Positions 1-6,840 of a stretch of DNA of 7,760 nucleotides are shown piece by piece; position 1 is the first letter of the stretch, and the number at the start of each line of letters is the position of its first letter. The stretch comes from Chloroflexota bacterium (GTDB lineage Bacteria > Chloroflexota > UBA5177 > JANWHV01). The DNA lies in NCBI GenBank assembly GCA_025924845.1, contig JAICHN010000251.1:1-7760 (forward strand), read 5' to 3'. The translations under genes were made by a program, and so were the position numbers. Under the pieces are notes generated by a model. It was not told where the DNA came from, made no database searches, and saw only the letters and a list, made by a program, of their open reading frames with translations.

Positions 1-446
1 AATGCATCCACATCGATCCAGGATGCCGCGGGCAGGGTGAGGGTGACGAAGTCGTGTTGCAACTGGAGGTAGGCGGAGTTGCCGTTGCGCGGTAAGCCAG
101 GCTCCAGGATGCGCCGTCCCACGTGCAACGCCTTGTGGAGGTTGTTTGTCGCCGCTTCCGGATCCTGTTCCGACCAGAGCACATCCGTGATCTGATCGCG
201 GTGAAGCCGGCGCTGTGGGGCGAGGGCCAGGAGCTTGAGCAAGCTCCGGGTCTTACGTAGATACCACGCGGCATCGTCAATCACGCGGGAACCAACGGCA
301 ACACGGAAACCGCCGAGTAACTGGATGCGGACTCCTTCAGCCTCGCCGGTGGCCGTAGAGCCGTCCGGCAGCAGGCTATCCCGCTCATCGGTGAGGTATG
401 GCGAGGCGCCGTCCGCCGGTAGATTTACTTTGAGGGTGGCGTGCAT
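1..446 (-). CDS. SARP/BTAD-like transcriptional regulator, N-terminal part (runs off left edge)
   Basis: This is an incomplete gene: 148 residues are visible from an ATG at 446 and the frame is still open at base 1. Residues 1-38 are a variable leader. Residues about 39-115 look like the winged-helix DNA-binding domain of SARP/BTAD-type regulators: a first strand 'IQLLGGFRVAVG', then 'WYLRKTRSLLKLLALAP', 'LHRDQITDVLW' and 'AATNNLHKALHVGRRIL', followed by a beta hairpin (YLQLQHDFVTL) and 'IDVDA', where the bacterial transcriptional activator domain normally begins. Known members often continue into an ATPase and TPR repeats; whether this one does cannot be seen. The ATG is chosen because an in-frame stop (492-494) lies just upstream and the only other candidates are TTG or CTG; its ribosome site is weak (GAGA-like). 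The target genes are unknown. The neighbouring transporter and peptidase are possible targets by proximity only. Confidence 0.8.
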   Translation of the reverse strand, partial: MHATLKVNLPADGASPYLTDERDSLLPDGSTATGEAEGVRIQLLGGFRVAVGSRVIDDAAWYLRKTRSLLKLLALAPQRRLHRDQITDVLWSEQDPEAATNNLHKALHVGRRILEPGLPRNGNSAYLQLQHDFVTLTLPAASWIDVDA

Positions 447-603
447 ACTAGTCTCTACCCGTGACCACAGTCCCAAGCACCAAAAAACGGCCTACACTGC
501 CTCAGCACCTGGCGCATTTCACCACGTGCCCCCTCAGTTCAGGTGACCATGAAGCGCCTGCGACCGCACCTCCGGGTAGCCCAACCAGGGCCTTTCCCTC
601 ATC

Positions 604-628
604 TCACCGGGCTTCGATGAACCGGTGA
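604..628. promoter_or_regulatory. Inverted repeat in the regulator leader, possible operator or RNA hairpin
   Basis: TCACCGG (604-610) and CCGGTGA (622-628) are perfect 7-base inverted arms separated by 11 bases. The dyad lies just downstream of the predicted transcription start of the regulator gene. It could be an operator, for instance for autoregulation, or a hairpin in the leader RNA. There is no run of T after it on the minus strand, so it is not a standard terminator. Confidence 0.35.
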
Positions 629-648
629 ATGCTTGCCATAGCAGAGTG

Positions 649-677
649 AGATTAGCATGCATCCTGGGTGATGTCAA
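649..677 (-). promoter_or_regulatory. Probable sigma-70-type promoter of the regulator gene
   Basis: Read on the minus strand, a perfect TTGACA (677-672) is followed by a 17-base spacer (671-655) and TAATCT (654-649). The spacer ends in TGC, which gives the TGn of an extended -10 element. The -10 hexamer itself matches the consensus at only three of six positions. It faces the regulator gene and would give a leader of about 195 bases. No other gene on this strand lies between, so it is the natural promoter for that gene. Confidence 0.5.
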
Positions 678-714
678 GAATGGCACTATGGCATAACTGG
701 GCCGCTGGTACAGC

Positions 715-957
715 TTGGTGTACCTTTTTCCTCGCGCTTGTAGGGGCACCGCCTAGGTGCAATTGTTCGCGCCGAACAGATTGGTACCTTTCCTCGCGCC
801 TGTAGGGGCACCCTTGTAGGTGCCCTGGTTCAGGCCGTCAAGGGCACCCACAAGGGGCGCCCCTGCCGCACCGTAACGACCAGGGCATCCACAAGGTATG
901 CCCCTACCGCACCGCCAAGACCAGGGCGCCCATAAGATGCCCCTACGGCACCGCCAG
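715..957. repeat. Cluster of five hairpin-forming 'GTAGGGGCACC' repeats in two orientations
   Basis: Two direct copies, 715-750 and 781-812, both begin with TTGGT, pass through a 'tacctt...cctcgcgc' stretch and end in TGTAGGGGCACC, followed by a short inverted arm (GGTGC at 756-760; GGTGCCC at 819-825). Then come three tandem units in the opposite orientation, 841-881, 882-922 and 923-957. The first two are exactly 41 bases and the last about 35. Each has the shape AGGGCaycc-acaa-gg...GCCCCT followed by 'accgcaccg', so each can fold into its own hairpin. The cluster lies downstream of the S9 peptidase gene and upstream of the regulator promoter. It resembles REP- or MITE-like intergenic repeats. 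No transposase gene is present. A role as a terminator or RNA-stabilising element for the peptidase transcript is possible but not shown. Confidence 0.75.
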
Positions 958-977
958 GGTATTTGGGCGAAGCTCCA

Positions 978-2984
978 TTAGGAGTCCTGAAGCGGACCTT
1001 GATCGATAAGGTAGCGAGTGAACCAGCGCGAGATCCGTTCGAGCAGGTCGCGCTGGTGCGCTCGTGCCTTGATCAGGTGGCCCTCGTGGGGATACACCAC
1101 GAACTCCACCGGTGTCCCGGTATGGCGGAGCGCCGTGTAGAGTTCACGGCCCTGCCCTACCGGCACCCGCGCATCGTCCTCGCCGTGCAGGATGAGGGTC
1201 GGAGTGCGCGCCTTGCCGATGTGCCGGATCGCCGACCGCTCCCAATGGGCGCCGCCGTCCCGCGCCATGTCTCGATCGAACATGAGGTGGCCGAACAGGC
1301 GAATGTCCGAGGCGCCGGTCCAACTCAGCCAATCGCAACAGCCGGCGCCCACCACCGCGCAACGGAAGCGCGTGGTATGGCCGATCGCCCAGGCGGTCAG
1401 GGTACCGCCGTAGCTCCAGCCGCCGATCCCTAACCGCTCCGAATCGGCCAGGCCCTCGGCAATCAACCGATCGACCCCGGCCAGCACGTCTTGCAGATCG
1501 CCCCCGCCGATATCCCCGACATTGGCATGGACGAAGCCGTTGCCGCGTCCCGAACTGCCGCGCGGATTGGGCAGGAGCACCGCCAGTCCGCGGGCGGCGA
1601 GCCGCTGTGCCCAGTCGTGCCAGTTCAACTGGCAGCTATCGAACCACTGACCCATCGGCCCGCCATGGATCTGCACCACCAGGGGATATCCCGCTTCCGG
1701 ACGCTCTCCCGGCGGCAGGACCAGCAATCCTTCGATCTCTTGCCCATCGGCGCTCGTCCAGCTTAGGCGTTGCTGCCGGCCCAGCGTTCTGGATGGCAGC
1801 CATGGGTTGACTTCGGTCAGGCGGCGCGTCCCGCTGTCCGCCGACCACAGCCAGAGGTCCGGCAGCCGCGCCGCGTTCCCGCCGCTGAGGGCGAGGACTC
1901 GCCCATCAGCGCTCGCGGTAACGCTATTCACTACGTCCGGGCCGGAGCCCAGGCCGAGCGGCTCGCTGACCTGCCCATCCTCGGTGATCCGGACCAGAAG
2001 CGAACGCATTCCCTGGTGGACCAGGCCGATCACTTGGGCGGCATCGGTGGGACGGCCAATCCAGGCGAGCGTGCCGGGTAGTGCCCCCAGCAGGTCGCGC
2101 GGCGCTCCGGCGCCCGGCCGTGCCTCATACGCCTGGAGATAGGTCTCGGGGAAGCGATCGGGCGGCGCCCCCAAGGTAAAGAGGGTCCGCCCGTCACGCG
2201 ACCAAACGAGGAGCGGCTCGTGGATACCGATCGCGGCCGGGCCGACCTCCTGGGCCGTGGCGGCAGCGCCATCCTCGGCGATCTCGTACAGGACGAGGCG
2301 CGCCTCCCCATAGAGGGTGTTGGCCTCGGCGGTGGGCGCCGTGATCGCCGCGATCCGCGTGCCGTCCGGCGACCAGGCGAAGGCCCATACGTGGTCGTCC
2401 GCCGCGCTCACCGGCGTGGCGCCATCGCCGTCGGCGCCAATGCGCCAGAGGATCTGGGGACGATACGCGCCCGGAGGGAGCAGGGCGGCGCTTCCCTGGC
2501 GAATGCCTTCCGCTTCCTTTGGCGCGGGCGCCGCCAGGAGGAACGCAATGCTCTCGCCGCCAGGTGACCAGTGTGGGCCGCGCGCCTCACCGTCCGTGGG
2601 ACCAATCCGCCGTGCCTCGCCTCCGGATCGGGGGATCAGATACAGCCCCGACGTACCGCGCTCCCGGCGATCGGAGACGAAGGCCAGGGTCTGCCCATCA
2701 GGCGACCACGCGGGCGCCCCGTCGTAGCCGTCTCCCCCCGTGAAGGGCCGCGCCGCGCCGCCGGGAAGATCGATCAGATCGATACGAGCGGTAGGGTACT
2801 TCTCGGCATTGGATATTGAGCCGAGGACATAGGCCGCCGCCGAGCCGTCGGGCGCCAGCGCAACCTGAGCAATGGTGGCCTGATCGACCATCTCATCCAG
2901 GGTAGGAGAGCCGGCGGCGGGCTGATCCCGTTCGGTCGGGGTCGCGGGATGGATGATCGTTGCACTGATCCGGTCCACGTTCAT
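978..2984 (-). CDS. S9-family serine peptidase (prolyl oligopeptidase / acylaminoacyl-peptidase type)
   Basis: A 668-residue cytoplasmic peptidase expected to release residues or acyl-amino acids from short peptides. Residues about 30-395 form a beta-propeller of TolB/WD40-like blades with repeated 'SPDG' turns (residues 94-97, 140-143 as SPGG, 205-208 and 262-265 as SRDG), which in this family limits access to small substrates. Residues about 400-660 are the alpha/beta-hydrolase: oxyanion motif HGGP (440-443), 'NPRGSSGRG' (473-481), nucleophile Ser524 in GWSYGG, Asp604 in 'HGEDDARVP' and His636 in 'YPHEGH'. All triad residues are present, so it should be active. The open frame extends to a TTG at 3095, but the ATG at 2984 is preceded by GAGGAG six bases upstream and is preferred; an ATG at 3017 is a weaker choice. 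There is no signal peptide. It is divergent from the transporter operon, which fits hydrolysis of imported peptides, an inference from position. The exact specificity cannot be read. Confidence 0.93.
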   Translation of the reverse strand: MNVDRISATIIHPATPTERDQPAAGSPTLDEMVDQATIAQVALAPDGSAAAYVLGSISNAEKYPTARIDLIDLPGGAARPFTGGDGYDGAPAWSPDGQTLAFVSDRRERGTSGLYLIPRSGGEARRIGPTDGEARGPHWSPGGESIAFLLAAPAPKEAEGIRQGSAALLPPGAYRPQILWRIGADGDGATPVSAADDHVWAFAWSPDGTRIAAITAPTAEANTLYGEARLVLYEIAEDGAAATAQEVGPAAIGIHEPLLVWSRDGRTLFTLGAPPDRFPETYLQAYEARPGAGAPRDLLGALPGTLAWIGRPTDAAQVIGLVHQGMRSLLVRITEDGQVSEPLGLGSGPDVVNSVTASADGRVLALSGGNAARLPDLWLWSADSGTRRLTEVNPWLPSRTLGRQQRLSWTSADGQEIEGLLVLPPGERPEAGYPLVVQIHGGPMGQWFDSCQLNWHDWAQRLAARGLAVLLPNPRGSSGRGNGFVHANVGDIGGGDLQDVLAGVDRLIAEGLADSERLGIGGWSYGGTLTAWAIGHTTRFRCAVVGAGCCDWLSWTGASDIRLFGHLMFDRDMARDGGAHWERSAIRHIGKARTPTLILHGEDDARVPVGQGRELYTALRHTGTPVEFVVYPHEGHLIKARAHQRDLLERISRWFTRYLIDQGPLQDS

Positions 2985-3033
2985 GCGCTGCTCCTCGGTT
3001 GTGCTGATCGGGCTCATTTCATTTTCGACGCAC

Positions 3034-3054
3034 GGCGGCTTCAGGATGGCCGCC
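3034..3054. other. Small hairpin in the peptidase leader
   Basis: GGCGGC (3034-3039) and GCCGCC (3049-3054) are perfect 6-base inverted arms around a 9-base loop, in the expected 5' leader of the S9 peptidase gene. No T-run follows on the minus strand. It could be leader RNA structure or chance in GC-rich DNA. I did not find a convincing promoter for the peptidase; a TATCAT-like -10 at about 3055-3060 lacks a good -35. Confidence 0.25.
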
Positions 3055-3075
3055 AATGATAATGATCCTGCATGG

Positions 3076-3114
3076 TAAGGGAGTCCGCTTGACAAGGCGG
3101 ACCTTCGCTCCTTA
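3076..3114. promoter_or_regulatory. Inverted repeat over the -35 region, probable operator
   Basis: GTCCGC (3083-3088) and GCGGAC (3097-3102) are perfect inverted arms, and the bases between them (CTTG-A-CAAG, sharing C3088) are also symmetric, giving a near-perfect dyad centred on the -35 TTGACA. An outer, imperfect pair, TAAGG(G)AG (3076-3083) and CTCCTTA (3108-3114), extends it. A protein bound here would block the promoter, and its position in a divergent gap could let it act on both transcripts. The regulator is not identified. Confidence 0.45.
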
Positions 3115-3118
3115 GTAT
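3089..3118 (+). promoter_or_regulatory. Probable promoter of the transporter operon
   Basis: A perfect -35 hexamer TTGACA (3089-3094) is followed by an 18-base spacer and TAGTAT (3113-3118), which matches the TATAAT consensus at four of six positions. Transcription would start near 3125 and leave a leader of about 94 bases before the binding-protein start codon. It lies in the divergent gap between the peptidase and the transporter, facing the transporter. Confidence 0.55.
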
Positions 3119-3218
3119 ATGCCCTGTGCCTTTGAAAAGTACATGATTTCGATAGAGATTATGGAAACCGGAACTGGCCGCAGGACGGAAGACCGTAAAG
3201 CGAAGGAAGGAATCCTCT

Positions 3219-4877
3219 ATGCTCATCCGAGGAGGTCGGCGGGCCGCGTTGCCGCTGGTCCTGGCCGCGAGTCTGTTAGCGGGGGGCACGGCCGGCGGAA
3301 CGGCGCGGGGCCATGCCGCCGCAATCCCCCAGGGCGGCACGGTAATCGCCGCCGAGGCGCAAACCCCTGATTCGATCAATCCCTATCTCAACCAACAGAT
3401 CTCCACCATCGACATCGATTCGGCGATATTCGACAGCCTGGTCAAATACGACCCCAAGGGCATCCCCACGCCCGACCTGGCCACCCGCTGGACCACCAGC
3501 AAGGATGGGCTCCATTGGACGTTCTATCTCAACCCCAAGGCGCAGTGGCAGGACGGCGTGCCGTTCACGGCAAGCGATATTGTCTTCACCAGCAACCTGG
3601 TCAATAATCCGAAGTTCCCCGCCGCGAACAATACCGGCTTTACCTACATCAAGTCGATCAGCGCGGTAGGGAAGTACCAGATCGATATCACCCTCACCAA
3701 GCCTTACGCCCCGTTCCTGAGTACGTTTGGGACGCACTTCTTCCTTCCTCAGCATGTGCTCGGTAAGATCCCGGTGGGTCAGATCCGCACCGACGCACAG
3801 TACAACCGCTACCCCCTGGGCACCGGGCCGTTTAAGGTAACCGAATACACGGCGGGCGACCATATCACGCTCTCCGCCAATCCGCACTACTTCCTGGGCG
3901 CGCCCCATCTGAGCCAGATCATCTTCCGCATCGTGCCCAACAACGCCACGCTGCTCAATCAACTCCGTACCGGAGAAATCACCCTGGCCGGTCAAACCTC
4001 GAATCTCGATCCCCGCCAGTTCAATTCTCTCAAGCATACCTCGGGTATCATCACCTACAACACCGCCGCCTTCGATTGGTATCACATCGATACCATAGAG
4101 ACCGGCTTTCTCAAGGACGTGAGGGTGCGCCAGGCCCTGCAAATGGCCACGCCGCGCGAGAAAATTATCAAGGATGTGCTGTTGGGCTACGGGGTACCTC
4201 AGTATTCCGACCAGTCGCCCAATAGCCCCTACTACAACAAGGCCGTGGAAAGCTACTGGCCCTATAATCCCGCCAAGGCGTCCGCCCTTCTGGCCTCGAT
4301 CGGCTTCACCAAGGGTGCCAACGGTGTGCTGCAAAAGGGCGGCGTTCCCCTGAGCATTACACTCTATGCCGACTCGTCTTCCCTGGCCGAGGTGCAGGCG
4401 ACGGAAATCGTCAAGGCCGCCTGGCAGGCTATCGGCGCCTCAATCGACTTCCGCCCTATCGACGCAGCCACCGAGTTCGGGCGCAGCGGGCCGCTGTGGG
4501 ATCCCAATCGGCTCTCGCTCAGCAAGGTACAGGCGTTCGAATACGAATGGCTGACCAACCCCGACCCCGATGACAGCTACTTCTGGTCATCCACCGAGAT
4601 CATCAGTCCCAAGGTCCAGGCCGGCGGCAACTTTGTCGGCTACAGCAATCCCCAGATAGACAATCTGGTCCAGCAAGGCGTGGCCACCTCGGATGTCGCC
4701 AAGCGCAAGGCCATCTACGCTAAGATCCAGGTTATTCTGGCCCGCGACGTGCCGGTAACCTGGCTGTGGTGGGGCCGTACCCTGACCGCGACGACCAGCA
4801 AGCTCCACAACTACATCCCGAATGCGTTCCAGTTCAACGAAACGGCGTGGAACGCCAAGGACTGGTACCTCCAGTAG
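3219..4877 (+). CDS. ABC transporter family-5 extracellular solute-binding protein
   Basis: A 552-residue secreted binding protein of the oligopeptide/dipeptide family (SBP_bac_5), the usual length for the family. Residues 1-35 look like a Sec signal: arginines at 4, 7 and 8, a hydrophobic core at about 9-22, and a likely cut after Ala-Ala-Ala 33-35. Family hallmarks follow: 'PDSINPYL' (50-57), 'IFDSLVKYD' (70-78), 'LATRWTTSKDGLHWTFYL' (87-104) and 'WQDGVPFTASDIVFT' (110-124), with a C-terminal region about 478-552 typical of these proteins. AGGAAGGA lies about ten bases before the ATG. It opens an operon with two matching permeases. The ligand is unclear: this family binds peptides, but also oligosaccharides, nickel or opines. 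It has no cysteine at all, so the lipobox that often anchors such proteins is missing (LAGG at 20-23). Confidence 0.93.
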   Translation: MLIRGGRRAALPLVLAASLLAGGTAGGTARGHAAAIPQGGTVIAAEAQTPDSINPYLNQQISTIDIDSAIFDSLVKYDPKGIPTPDLATRWTTSKDGLHWTFYLNPKAQWQDGVPFTASDIVFTSNLVNNPKFPAANNTGFTYIKSISAVGKYQIDITLTKPYAPFLSTFGTHFFLPQHVLGKIPVGQIRTDAQYNRYPLGTGPFKVTEYTAGDHITLSANPHYFLGAPHLSQIIFRIVPNNATLLNQLRTGEITLAGQTSNLDPRQFNSLKHTSGIITYNTAAFDWYHIDTIETGFLKDVRVRQALQMATPREKIIKDVLLGYGVPQYSDQSPNSPYYNKAVESYWPYNPAKASALLASIGFTKGANGVLQKGGVPLSITLYADSSSLAEVQATEIVKAAWQAIGASIDFRPIDAATEFGRSGPLWDPNRLSLSKVQAFEYEWLTNPDPDDSYFWSSTEIISPKVQAGGNFVGYSNPQIDNLVQQGVATSDVAKRKAIYAKIQVILARDVPVTWLWWGRTLTATTSKLHNYIPNAFQFNETAWNAKDWYLQ

Positions 4878-4892
4878 GGCGAAACCACACGT

Positions 4893-4918
4893 GGGGAGGG
4901 GACGCGCGTCCCCTCCCC
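4893..4918. other. Perfect 26-base palindrome between binding-protein and permease genes
   Basis: GGGGAGGGGACGC (4893-4905) is followed directly by its exact reverse complement (4906-4918), so the RNA can form a very stable GC-rich hairpin 15 bases after the binding-protein stop codon and 23 bases before the permease start. No T-run follows, so it is unlikely to be a full intrinsic terminator. Hairpins after the binding-protein gene are known in other transporter operons, such as malE-malF, to protect the upstream message and give more binding protein than permease. The same role is inferred here. Confidence 0.6.
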
Positions 4919-4941
4919 GTCAACGGCAAGGGACTACGTGC

Positions 4942-5895
4942 TTGGGACGTTATCTGGTACGGCGCCTGTTGGGAATGATCCCCCTGCTCTTCATCATCAC
5001 CATCGTCTCCTACGGGGTGATGCAACTGGCGCCCGGTGGACCGATGAGCGCCTACATGCACAGCCAGAACATGACGGCGGCGCAACTCAAGGCGATCGCT
5101 CAGGATCTGGGTCTCGATCAGCCCGCCTGGCTCCAATATCTCCACTGGGTCAGTGGGATCGTACACGGCGACTGGGGCTACTCGCTAACCGGCGGCGAGG
5201 CCGTAACCACGCTGATCCTGGAGCGGCTGGGCAATACCCTGGAGTTGGTAGGCGGAGGGCTCGTGCTCTCGCTCGTCCTGGCCCTGCCGCTCGGCGTGTT
5301 CGCCGCCACCCATCGCTACTCATGGTTCGATACCCTTGCCACGCTGCTCAGCTTGATTGCCTATTCCATTCCCGTGTTCTGGGCCGGCTTGATGGCCCAA
5401 CTGCTGTTCTCGGTGCGCCTCGGTTGGCTCCCCACCGCCGGCATGTACACGGAGGGCGCCGCGTGGTCGCTGAGCGACGCGCTCCGTCACTTGATCATGC
5501 CGGTCGTCGTGCTCGGGTTGGCCTTAACCGCCGGCTGGAGCCGCTATCTGCGGGCCAGTATGCTTGAGGTGCTTGGCCAGGACTATTTGCGCACGGCGCG
5601 CGCCAAGGGCCTGCCGCGCCAAGACGTGGTGCTCCGCCATGCCCTGCGTAATGCCCTGGCCCCGCTGGTCACCGTGGTGGCGCTGGATGTACCCTATCTC
5701 TTCACCGGCGCTCTGCTGGTAGAGATCGTCTTTTCCTGGCCCGGCGAGGGCCGCCTTTTCTACGATTCGCTGCAACATCGCGACTACCCGGTCTTGATGG
5801 GCGTGTTGCTGGTGTCCGCGCTGCTGATCGTCTTCGGCAATCTGTTCGCCGATCTCCTCTACGGGTGGCTCAACCCGCGTATCCGCTACGATTGA
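4942..5895 (+). CDS. ABC transporter permease, DppB/OppB type
   Basis: A 317-residue integral membrane protein, one of two channel subunits of the transporter. The N-terminus 'GRYLVRRLLGMIPLLFII' and 'LAPGGP' match the usual DppB start. Likely membrane segments are at about 9-30, 98-121, 131-156, 184-198, 236-262 and 284-306. The EAA loop that docks to the ATPase is at about 206-239 (SMLEVLGQDYLRTARAKG, then RHALRNAL). The C-terminus 'LADLLYGWLNPRIRYD'-like ending (FADLLYGWLNPRIRYD, 302-317) is standard. The frame is open from 4822, but that would add a basic, low-complexity tail overlapping the binding-protein gene and the palindrome. The TTG at 4942 has AAGGGA eight bases upstream and gives the family's normal length, so I use it. 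Its stop codon overlaps the ribosome site of the next gene, which suggests translational coupling. Confidence 0.92.
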   Translation: MGRYLVRRLLGMIPLLFIITIVSYGVMQLAPGGPMSAYMHSQNMTAAQLKAIAQDLGLDQPAWLQYLHWVSGIVHGDWGYSLTGGEAVTTLILERLGNTLELVGGGLVLSLVLALPLGVFAATHRYSWFDTLATLLSLIAYSIPVFWAGLMAQLLFSVRLGWLPTAGMYTEGAAWSLSDALRHLIMPVVVLGLALTAGWSRYLRASMLEVLGQDYLRTARAKGLPRQDVVLRHALRNALAPLVTVVALDVPYLFTGALLVEIVFSWPGEGRLFYDSLQHRDYPVLMGVLLVSALLIVFGNLFADLLYGWLNPRIRYD

Positions 5896-5903
5896 GGGAA
5901 ACC

Positions 5904-6827
5904 ATGCAGCAGGCGCCGGTTCAGGAAATTCAGGCCGTGCCGCGACCCGAAGCGGAGGGTATGGCGGCTCCCTCGCCGGTCGAAATGCCGGCGGAGCGGC
6001 GCGTGGGGCTGGCGCGGCGATTCGTCCGCCACCGCCCCGCCGTCTGCAGCCTGGCCATCCTGGGCATCCTCGTCCTGGTCGCCGTCCTGGCCCCCTTGCT
6101 CAGCCCCTACGATCCCTATGGGCAGGCCTTCGACTCCACGGCGCTGCCCAGCAGCGCCCATTGGCTCGGCACGGACGAGGTGGGGCGCGATGAACTGAGC
6201 CGGATTATCTTTGGGGGCCGTGTCTCGCTGGGAATCAGCACAGGCGCGGCACTGGTCGCGGCGGTGCTCGGCTTACTGATCGGGGCGGGCGCGGGCTACC
6301 TTGGCGGCCTGGTCGATGTACTGCTGATGCGCCTGGTGGACATCATGCTGGCCTTCCCCTCGCTTTTCCTGATTCTGATCATCTCGGTCTCGATCGGAAT
6401 CACCCAGGTGACGCTTGCCCTGCTGATCGGCGCCTTCAGTTGGATGACCCTGGCCCGGCTCGTACGGGCCGAATTCCTGAGCTTGAAGGAGCAAGAGTAT
6501 GTGATGGCGGCACGGGCGATCGGCGTCCCCTCCGCGCGGATTATCTGGCGGCACATGCTCCCCAACGCGCTCGGCTCCGTGGTCGTCTCGGCTACCTTCA
6601 TTCTGGCGGGAGCGCTCTTCGTGGAAGCGGCGCTGGATTTCCTTGGCCTCGGGCTTGCCCCGGATATTCCCAGCTGGGGTAACCTGTTATCCGCATCACA
6701 GGACACCTACTACGACGCGCCCTTGCTGTCCTTCGTGCCGGGCGCGCTGTTGAGCCTGACCATCCTCTGCGTAAACTTCGTCGGCGACGGGCTCCGTGAT
6801 GCCTTTGATCCGAGGCAGCGCACATAG
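5904..6827 (+). CDS. ABC transporter permease, DppC/OppC type
   Basis: A 307-residue integral membrane protein, the second channel subunit. Residues 1-45 are a hydrophilic cytoplasmic tail, then a membrane segment at about 47-67, 'LSPYDPYGQAFD' (66-77) and the DppC signature 'HWLGTDEVGRDELSRIIFGG' (86-105). More segments lie at about 112-135, 145-166, 168-186, 224-242 and 275-294. The EAA loop is at about 190-222 (EFLSLKEQEYVMAARAIG, then RHMLPNAL). 'DFLGLGLAPDIPSWGNLL' (245-262) and 'GDGLRDAFDPR' (294-304) complete the family pattern. The ATG at 5904 is preceded by GAGGGA, which overlaps the stop of the first permease gene; an in-frame GTG at 5865 has no ribosome site and would overlap that gene. 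Only eight bases separate the two permeases. Confidence 0.93.
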   Translation: MQQAPVQEIQAVPRPEAEGMAAPSPVEMPAERRVGLARRFVRHRPAVCSLAILGILVLVAVLAPLLSPYDPYGQAFDSTALPSSAHWLGTDEVGRDELSRIIFGGRVSLGISTGAALVAAVLGLLIGAGAGYLGGLVDVLLMRLVDIMLAFPSLFLILIISVSIGITQVTLALLIGAFSWMTLARLVRAEFLSLKEQEYVMAARAIGVPSARIIWRHMLPNALGSVVVSATFILAGALFVEAALDFLGLGLAPDIPSWGNLLSASQDTYYDAPLLSFVPGALLSLTILCVNFVGDGLRDAFDPRQRT

Positions 6828-6840
6828 GAGGTAAGCGTCG

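Larger units (their letters stand above)
447..714. other. Non-coding leader region upstream of the regulator
   Basis: No credible gene is seen here on either strand. A 71-codon minus-strand frame (534-749) starts inside the repeat cluster, crosses the predicted promoter and has no recognisable domain. Apart from the promoter and the inverted repeat listed separately, nothing stands out. The stretch reads as the long 5' untranslated region of the regulator gene. Confidence 0.55.

Noticed and set aside
534..749. 71-codon open frame on the minus strand
   Set aside because: It starts within the repeat cluster, crosses the predicted regulator promoter and has no domain-like composition or ribosome site.
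841..957. CRISPR array suggested by the regular 41-base period
   Set aside because: The whole 41-base unit repeats with no unique spacers between copies, only three units are present and no cas gene is seen. It is a tandem hairpin repeat.
2985..3095. Longer S9 peptidase starting at TTG 3095 or ATG 3017
   Set aside because: The extra residues resemble no signal or domain. The ATG at 2984 has a GAGGAG site at ideal spacing, and the TTG lies in the dyad of the divergent promoter.
3132..3162. Second promoter (TTGAAA with a GATTAT-like -10) in the transporter leader
   Set aside because: The spacing is 19 bases and the -10 match is partial. The upstream TTGACA element is clearly better.
3276..4334. 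352-codon open frame antisense to the binding-protein gene
   Set aside because: Long antisense frames are common in GC-rich genes. The plus-strand frame has a signal peptide and clear family motifs, and the antisense protein has none.
4822..4941. Upstream extension of the first permease to an ATG at 4822
   Set aside because: It would overlap the binding-protein gene and run through the palindrome with a basic non-membrane tail. The TTG at 4942 has a good ribosome site and gives the usual family length.
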